This document shows, piece by piece, positions 31,804 to 37,295 of a stretch of DNA of 37,295 bases. The translations under genes were made by a program, and so were the position numbers. Source of the DNA: Chloroflexota bacterium (lineage in GTDB: Bacteria; Chloroflexota; Dehalococcoidia; JACPQD01); contig JACPQD010000016.1 of assembly GCA_016190665.1 (NCBI GenBank), positions 1 through 37,295 of the forward strand, given 5' to 3'. The notes under the pieces were generated by a model. The model made no database searches. It was not told where the DNA came from and saw only the letters and a list, made by a program, of their open reading frames with translations. How positions within the stretch are numbered: the first letter of the stretch is position 1; the number at the start of each line of letters is the position of its first letter.

Positions 31804-31823
31804 GGGCGGTTCGCGAACCGCCC
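31804..31823. repeat. 20-bp perfect palindrome GGGCGGTTCG/CGAACCGCCC (GTAGGGGC family)
   Basis: A perfect 20-bp palindrome preceded by GTAG, so the strand reads GTAGGGGCGGTTCG. It is a member of the dispersed family also seen at 5288, 33407 and 33453. Confidence 0.85.
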
Positions 31824-31838
31824 TTTGGGAGCGGGGAT

Positions 31839-31860
31839 GCCGCGCACTGAAGTACGCGGT
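31839..31860. repeat. ACCSCG-family hairpin, single unit
   Basis: GCCGCGCACT-GA-AGTACGCGGT, differing by two bases (the first base and one loop base) from the 5371-5392 unit and followed by the same AT. Confidence 0.75.
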
Positions 31861-31947
31861 ATCGGAACCATCTTTGGGCGGCGGCGGAGGCGGAACCCCG
31901 TCTGACGCGTCCGACCTGTCCGACCGGTCAGACACAAGGAGATCAAT

Positions 31948-33405
<1,458 letters not shown>

Positions 33406-33406
33406 G

Positions 33407-33420
33407 GGCATAGCTATGCC
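33407..33420. repeat. 14-bp perfect palindrome directly after gatA
   Basis: GGCATAG/CTATGCC, preceded by GTAGG, so the strand reads GTAGGGGCATAG. The GTAG overlaps the gatA stop codon (TAG, 33403-33405). It is a GTAGGGGC-family member and could act as a weak mRNA-end hairpin; there is no T-run. Confidence 0.75.
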
Positions 33421-33452
33421 TCGCCTGAGGTAAGGGGCGCGGGTGTTCGTAC

Positions 33453-33472
33453 GGGCACAGCGCGCTGTGCCC
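33453..33472. repeat. 20-bp perfect palindrome GGGCACAGCG/CGCTGTGCCC
   Basis: A perfect palindrome preceded by GTAC, 46 nt after the previous one. It fits the same family (GTASGGGC plus a variable self-complementary core). It lies just upstream of the DUF6504-like gene. Confidence 0.8.
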
Positions 33473-33490
33473 TCGTTCCCGAGGGCTGCG

Positions 33491-33730
33491 GTGGACGTTT
33501 CTGAACCGGTTACGGTGAAATCTTACTCCGGCCACGAATACCCGGAGCGCCCCGAATCCTTCACGTGGCAGGGCAAGGAATACAAGGTGGAGGAGATCGA
33601 GGGGGCCTGGCGGGAGCCGGGCGAGAGGCGTTTCCGGCTGAGAACGGCCGGCGGTCGGCGCTTTGAGCTATGCTATGAGGAGAAAGAGGACCGGTGGCTG
33701 GTAACCCGGCTTGAGAGGAAGGCCCGGTGA
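33491..33730 (+). CDS. Small DUF6504-like protein
   Basis: A 79-aa soluble protein that resembles DUF6504: a V-x-SYSG--Y-P strand region, the F-W-x-G-K-x-Y-K-V-EEIEGAWRE core (F-W-G-YKV-I--W), then FRLRT--G-RFEL-YEEKEDRW-V-R. Function is unknown; homologues are small beta-rich proteins often near nucleic-acid metabolism genes. The start is placed at GTG 33491 with GAGGG 5 nt upstream. The longer reading from GTG 33443 is disfavoured because it runs through the palindrome at 33453. It sits between gatA and hicA. Confidence 0.6.
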   Translation: MDVSEPVTVKSYSGHEYPERPESFTWQGKEYKVEEIEGAWREPGERRFRLRTAGGRRFELCYEEKEDRWLVTRLERKAR

Positions 33731-33758
33731 CACTAGAAGCGCAAAAGCGGCCTGACTC

Positions 33759-33989
33759 ATGAGCCCGAGACTTCCGAGGGTCACCGCTATCGAGTTGCTT
33801 AGGGCCCTTCAACGCGATGGTTGGGAAGTGAGGCGCCGGGAAGGAAGCCATTTTCAACTCAAGCATCCCAGCCGAAGAGGACGGATAACTCTTACCATGC
33901 ATGCTGGCATCACGGTCAAACCCAAGGTTCTGGCCACCGTGCTCAGCGAGGCAGGTCTGACGGTCACGGAACTGAGGAGGCTGCTATGA
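33759..33989 (+). CDS. hicA: HicA family toxin
   Basis: A 76-aa HicA (YcfA-like) mRNA interferase of a type II toxin-antitoxin system. The double-stranded-RNA-binding-like fold is seen as AIELLRALQRDGWEVRRREG, then SHFQLKHP, with the catalytic His in GSHF, and a helix KPKVLATVLSEAGLTVTELRRLL. It cleaves mRNA when free of antitoxin. The stop codon overlaps the ATG of hicB (ATGA), so toxin and antitoxin are coupled in the common toxin-first order. No strong ribosome site precedes the ATG. Confidence 0.9.
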   Translation: MSPRLPRVTAIELLRALQRDGWEVRRREGSHFQLKHPSRRGRITLTMHAGITVKPKVLATVLSEAGLTVTELRRLL

Positions 33990-34216
33990 GAGAGTACCAG
34001 TACACCATCATCTTGCATCCCGAACCCGAGGAAGGCGGTTACAGCGTCACCGTGCCTGCCCTTCCGGGCTGTCTTGCTCAGGGAGAGACCCTCGAAGAAG
34101 CCATGGCCATGGCCAGGGAGTCCATCGCCGCCCATATTCAAGGCATGATCGAGGATGGCGAGCCGGTGCCTGAAGAGGACGGCACGCTAACAGCCGTGGT
34201 AAAGGTGGCGTCGTAA
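33986..34216 (+). CDS. hicB: HicB family antitoxin (short form)
   Basis: A 76-aa HicB-like antitoxin: Y-Y-T-I-I-L-H-PEPEEGGYSVTVPALPGCLAQGETLEEAMAMARESI is the classic partial RNase-H-like fold. It ends after EEDGTLTAVVKVA and has no C-terminal DNA-binding domain, so autoregulation would need another factor or none. The ATG at 33986 overlaps the hicA stop. Confidence 0.9.
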   Translation: MREYQYTIILHPEPEEGGYSVTVPALPGCLAQGETLEEAMAMARESIAAHIQGMIEDGEPVPEEDGTLTAVVKVAS

Positions 34217-34250
34217 GACCCTGAACCGGGTTAGAGGTTGTAGGTGCGAG

Positions 34251-34282
34251 GTTAGAGGGCCCCGCCCCTTGGCCCCTCTAAC
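34251..34282. repeat. GTTAGAGGG/CCCTCTAAC hairpin between hicB and the Lrp gene
   Basis: A perfect 9-bp stem with a 14-nt C-rich loop, inside a stretch of GGTTAGAGG/CTCTAACC repeats (34228-34310). The GGTTAG and CCCC text recalls the 72-bp repeat at the window start. There is no T-run, so it is a poor intrinsic terminator. Confidence 0.5.
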
Positions 34283-34320
34283 TCTAACCTATTCCCTCCA
34301 ACCTAACAAAGGGAGGCCCC

Positions 34321-34839
34321 ATGAACAACAACAACCGTGTGAGCGCCAACAACATCAGGGACAAGGAAGTCCTCAAAATTCTGGAGAAGGACGCTCGGAC
34401 CACTCCGGAGCAGATCGCTACCATGACGGGTATGTCGGTCGAAGAAGTGAAGGCGACCATCAAAAGGCTGGAGAGAGACCGCGTCATCGTCAGCTACAAG
34501 ACCATCGTCAACTGGGAGAAGCTGGGCGAGGAGATGGTCTGGGCGCTCATCGAGGTGAAGGTGCTGCCGCAGCGGAATGTCGGCTTCGACGCCATCGCCC
34601 AGCGCGTCTACCGCTTCCCCCAGGCCCACACCGTCTACCTCGTCTCTGGCACCTACGACTTCGCCGTCCTGGTGCGCGGCAAGACGATGCAGGAGGTGGC
34701 CGCCTTCGTCTCCGAGAAGCTGGCGCCCCTGGAGGGCGTTCAGGGGACGGTGACCCATTTCTTGCTGAAGCGCTACAAGGTGGACGGAGAGATCCTGGAG
34801 GGCGAGGAGAAAGGCAAGCGCCTGCCGGTCACCTTGTAG
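34321..34839 (+). CDS. Lrp/AsnC family transcriptional regulator
   Basis: A 172-aa regulator with an N-terminal winged helix-turn-helix (about 12-62: KEVLKILEKDARTTPEQIA, MSVEEVKATIKRLERDRVI) and a C-terminal RAM ligand-binding domain (about 72-150: WALIEVKVLP, VYLVSGTYDFAVLVRG, EVAAFVSEKLAPLEGVQGT). Lrp/AsnC proteins usually sense an amino acid and control neighbouring genes. The gene lies 185 nt upstream of a class I/II aminotransferase on the same strand, so regulation of that gene is likely. GGGAGG lies 5 nt before the ATG. Confidence 0.93.
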   Translation: MNNNNRVSANNIRDKEVLKILEKDARTTPEQIATMTGMSVEEVKATIKRLERDRVIVSYKTIVNWEKLGEEMVWALIEVKVLPQRNVGFDAIAQRVYRFPQAHTVYLVSGTYDFAVLVRGKTMQEVAAFVSEKLAPLEGVQGTVTHFLLKRYKVDGEILEGEEKGKRLPVTL

Positions 34840-34847
34840 AGACTGAA

Positions 34848-34985
34848 CATGGATAAACAGGATGGACAGGATACGGAAGGACGGAACCACGGATAAACAC
34901 TGATGAACACGGATTAGAGGGAAAGCCATCGGAACCGTAGACCTATGTCCACCCGCGTCCACGATGTCCACCGCGTCCACCCGTC
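34848..34985. repeat. Short direct repeats between the Lrp gene and the aminotransferase gene
   Basis: Two repeat types fill the spacer. GGATAAAC occurs at about 34851 and 34891, with related GATGAACACGGAT. From 34947 there are four GTCCAC units. No gene or clear promoter is visible. Confidence 0.6.
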
Positions 34986-35024
34986 GTTCAGAGCAAGATA
35001 CCTGGTAAACAGCGGAGGCAACTA

Positions 35025-36221
35025 ATGTCCCTGGCTCGCGAGGCCAGCAAGAAAAGTAGTCGCCAGTTCGTCTCGGAGCGGGTCTGCCATGTTCCCGCCT
35101 CGGGGATAAGGAAGTTCTTCGATCTGCTCAGCGGGATGGAGGGCGTCATCTCCCTGGGCGTCGGCGAGCCGGATTTCGTCACGCCCTGGCATATCCGCGA
35201 GGCGGCCATCTACTCGATCGAGAAGGGCCATACGATGTACACCTCCAACTATGGCCTCATCGAGCTGCGCCGCGAGGTGGCCCGCAATCTGAAGCGGCTG
35301 TACGGCGTCGACTACAACCCCAGGAACGAGGTCCTTATCACCGTCGGCGTCAGCGAGGCGCTGGACCTGGCCCTGCGCGCCATCACCGACCCCGGCGACG
35401 GGATCATCAGCACCGACCCCTGCTATGTGGCCTACCCGGCCTGCGTCTGCCTGGCGGGCGGGACTTTTGTGACCGTGCCCACCAACTGCGACAACGACTT
35501 CAAGGTCCTCCCGCGGGACATCGAGGCGAGGATAACGGAGCGCACCAAGGCCCTTCTCCTGGGCTATCCCTGCAATCCCACAGGCGCCGTCATGGAGCGC
35601 GCCGAGCTGGCCCAGATCGCCGACATCGCCCGCCGGAACGATATCCTGGTCATCTCCGATGAGATTTACGACCGCCTGGTCTATGACGGGGCGCACACCT
35701 GCTTCCCTTCGCTGCCGGGCGCCAGGAGCCGTACGATCCTGCTGGGCGGCTTCTCCAAGGCTTACGCCATGACCGGCTGGCGCGTGGGCTACGCCGCCGG
35801 ACCCGCCGATATCATCGAGGCGATGATGAAGATACACCAGTACACCATGCTCTGCGCCTCCATCTCCAGCCAGATGGCCGCCATCGAGGCCCTGAAGTCC
35901 GGCGAGGAGGCGGTGCAGGAGATGGTGGCCGAGTACGACCACCGCCGCCGCGTCATCGTCAAGGGCCTGAACGAGATCGGGCTTTCCTGCTTCGAGCCCC
36001 GGGGCGCCTTCTACGCCTTCCCCACCATCAAGTCCACCGGCCTCTCGTCCGAGGAGTTCGCCGAGCAACTCCTCGTCGAGGAGAAAGTGGCCGTGGTCCC
36101 CGGCAACGCCTTCGGCGCCTCCGGCGAGGGCCACGTCCGCTGTTGCTACGCCACCTCGCTCTCTGAGATCGAGGAGGCGCTGGAGCGGATGAGAAGGTTT
36201 GTGGAGAAGAGGACGGGGTAA
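35025..36221 (+). CDS. PLP-dependent aminotransferase, class I/II
   Basis: A 398-aa fold-type I aminotransferase. The PLP Schiff-base lysine is K245 in GGFSKAYAMTGWRVGY. Other PLP contacts include N184 in YPCNPTGAV, D212 and Y215 in SDEIYDRL, and the substrate-carboxylate Arg near the C-terminus (HVRCCYA). Such enzymes transfer an amino group between an amino acid (aspartate, alanine or aromatic) and 2-oxoglutarate. The SKAYAMTGWR form is typical of the aspartate/aromatic group, but specificity is not certain. GGAGG lies 6 nt before the ATG. It is paired with the Lrp-type regulator upstream. Confidence 0.93.
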   Translation: MSLAREASKKSSRQFVSERVCHVPASGIRKFFDLLSGMEGVISLGVGEPDFVTPWHIREAAIYSIEKGHTMYTSNYGLIELRREVARNLKRLYGVDYNPRNEVLITVGVSEALDLALRAITDPGDGIISTDPCYVAYPACVCLAGGTFVTVPTNCDNDFKVLPRDIEARITERTKALLLGYPCNPTGAVMERAELAQIADIARRNDILVISDEIYDRLVYDGAHTCFPSLPGARSRTILLGGFSKAYAMTGWRVGYAAGPADIIEAMMKIHQYTMLCASISSQMAAIEALKSGEEAVQEMVAEYDHRRRVIVKGLNEIGLSCFEPRGAFYAFPTIKSTGLSSEEFAEQLLVEEKVAVVPGNAFGASGEGHVRCCYATSLSEIEEALERMRRFVEKRTG

Positions 36222-36223
36222 CT

Positions 36224-37015
36224 ATGCCCTCGAACCTTGATAGATACAAGAAGGATCTGGACTGCTTAATTGATTCCGGTCAGCAGTTGCGCCTAAGTTT
36301 TCAGCGGGAGGTGAAATGGGAGGAGCCGACGCAGGATGAACAAGAGCCGGGGTCCATATTCAGGCGCGGCTACCAGCGCTGGTACTCCGAGGCTCGGGCG
36401 TTAGTCAAGCAGATTCTTCCCGACCGGCTCCAGGAATTTGACAGACTGTATGACGAAGGGAAGAACCAAGGGCTTCGGGAAATCGCCACCTACTCGATCA
36501 AAGACTGGCTACTTGGCATCGATGCCCCCATTGGCAAAGACCACGCGAGCCGTTGGGTCAAGCTCTTTGACGATCGAGGGACGGCATTGAGACGCTTTCA
36601 GGCCCAGGTTCAGATAGTGGAAGCCACCCGTGCTCGTTTCGAAAGCACACTCTTTGATATTCGGCAGATGCTACAGGCTGACGTCTTCGACTCCGAAATA
36701 GAAGCTGCAAGAGAATTGCTGAAGAACGGGTTCCTGCGCGCTGCTGGCGCGGTGGCCGGCGTCGTCCTTGAGAAACACCTTGGACAAGTGTGCCAAAGTC
36801 ACGGTGTCACGCTAAGCAAGAGAGATCCGCACATTGGAGATTTCAACGACGCCCTGAAAAAGGACGCGGTAATAGACACGCCGACTTGGCGTTTCATTCA
36901 GCGACTCGCCGACCTGCGCAACCTTTGTGACCACAGTAAAGACAGAGAACCTAAGCCTGAAGAAGTGGCGGAACTGATTGATGGTGTGGACAGAATGATG
37001 AAGAGCGTCTCCTAG
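36224..37015 (+). CDS. Unknown protein with HEPN/DUF4145-like C-terminus
   Basis: A 263-aa protein without signal peptide, starting 2 nt after the aminotransferase stop. The N-terminal 160 residues are helical, with many charged residues and no recognised motif (RRGYQRWYSEARALVKQILP near 47-66 resembles the start of HEPN-associated domains). The C-terminal 90 residues (ARELLKNGFLRAAGAVAGVVLEKHL, then LADLRNLCDHSK) fit a HEPN fold: R232-NLCD-H237 has the R-x4-H spacing of the HEPN active site. HEPN proteins are often RNases in defence or toxin systems, but housekeeping relatives exist. Codon use looks less GC-rich than that of the upstream aminotransferase, suggesting a later arrival. The assignment is tentative. 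Confidence 0.6.
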   Translation: MPSNLDRYKKDLDCLIDSGQQLRLSFQREVKWEEPTQDEQEPGSIFRRGYQRWYSEARALVKQILPDRLQEFDRLYDEGKNQGLREIATYSIKDWLLGIDAPIGKDHASRWVKLFDDRGTALRRFQAQVQIVEATRARFESTLFDIRQMLQADVFDSEIEAARELLKNGFLRAAGAVAGVVLEKHLGQVCQSHGVTLSKRDPHIGDFNDALKKDAVIDTPTWRFIQRLADLRNLCDHSKDREPKPEEVAELIDGVDRMMKSVS

Positions 37016-37029
37016 GGTAGGGAGAATTC

Positions 37030-37161
37030 GTAGGGTGGGTGAAGCGGGGCGCCACCAACCAGCTAATCGGAGGAACAGCCACTTTCAGGTGAACACGGTG
37101 CGATGGATTTTGTGGATGGTGATGGTGGGTTACGTCCCGGCAAGTCGGGCCTGAACCCACC
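37030..37161. repeat. GGTGGGT inverted-repeat element, copy 2
   Basis: It starts GTAGGGTGGGTGAAGC and ends with a hairpin: GGTGGGTT (37124-37131), an inner CCCG/CGGG pair, then AACCCACC (37154-37161). It shares its terminal and internal motifs with 14331-14417. The 37016-37295 tail of the window contains this and nothing else that I recognise. Confidence 0.65.
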
Positions 37162-37295
37162 CTGATATGGATGGGCGTGTCAAGACCCCCGGCTGTTGTG
37201 CAATTCCTCAACCTCGGAGAGCGGGTGAATTGCCTTGCGGTGGACTGTTGCCCGCCAAGACGAGTCAGGTTTTGCACTCAGCGTGCTGGCGGGGA

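Larger units (their letters stand above)
31643..31947. other. 305-nt repeat-filled spacer between gatC and gatA
   Basis: No gene is supported. It holds GATGAATGATGAATG runs just after gatC, GC-rich direct repeats (GGTGGACGGGGAGGG and CGTGGACGGGGGAC near 31742-31783), the palindrome at 31804-31823, the ACCSCG-family hairpin at 31839-31860, and GTCCGACCTGTCCGACCGGTC near the gatA start. gatC and gatA are usually adjacent or overlapping, so this looks like accumulated repeat insertions. Confidence 0.7.

Noticed and set aside
36951..37277. Minus-strand ORF at the right end
   Set aside because: It runs through the palindromic repeat element and has no ribosome site or domain.

Overview
The window looks like a GC-rich bacterial chromosome segment, most likely from a Chloroflexota lineage (Dehalococcoidia or SAR202-like). 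That is an inference from four things: the Thr/Pro-rich linkers of the secreted proteins, the expansion of lipoprotein family-5 substrate-binding proteins (SBPs) with Ala/Pro/Lys linkers, the catabolic enzyme families present, and abundant dispersed palindromic repeats. No rRNA, tRNA or other phylogenetic marker settles it.

Layout. (1) 1-2399: a perfect 72-bp tandem duplication leads into a secreted protein with six BACON-type repeats and a C-terminal GWNLIS domain. (2) 2422-3651, minus strand: a GAF plus HD-GYP signalling protein with its own promoter. (3) 3927-23355, almost entirely minus strand: an accessory catabolic/uptake island. It holds seven paralogous family-5 SBP lipoproteins with no ABC permease or ATPase in the window, a mandelate-racemase-type enolase-superfamily enzyme, one intact and one decayed MmgE/PrpD gene, a stand-alone domain related to the C-terminal half of the selenoprotein below, and a decayed fragment of that domain. 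The central gene (10036-11772) is a UGSC-type selenoprotein, here with the motif U-G-T-C. An in-frame TGA at 11461-11463 splits it into two ORFs unless it is read as selenocysteine, and a SECIS-like hairpin lies directly downstream. (4) 23584-27170, plus strand: a tight tldD-tldE-HEAT-repeat operon. (5) 27186-30830: two secreted cupredoxin proteins sharing the GWNLIS domain of the first gene, flanking an MFS transporter. One cupredoxin has lost a copper-ligand histidine. (6) 31355-37015, plus strand: gatC, gatA (apparently a CTG start), a DUF6504-like protein, a hicAB toxin-antitoxin pair, an Lrp/AsnC regulator next to a class I/II aminotransferase, and an unknown protein with a HEPN-like C-terminus.

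How the genes may work together. The order UGSC selenoprotein, enolase-superfamily enzyme, SBP, SBP is compact (gaps of 15, 1 and 44 nt) and reads as one operon. SBPs also sit beside the intact and the decayed prpD genes. My inference is a set of ligand-specific receptors, each paired with a catabolic enzyme and sharing a transporter encoded elsewhere, with a selenium-dependent step at the centre. Substrates cannot be read from the sequence.

Intergenic DNA is rich in small palindromic repeats. At least three families keep their flanks while the paired stem bases change together, and two copies of a MITE-like element with terminal inverted repeats are present.
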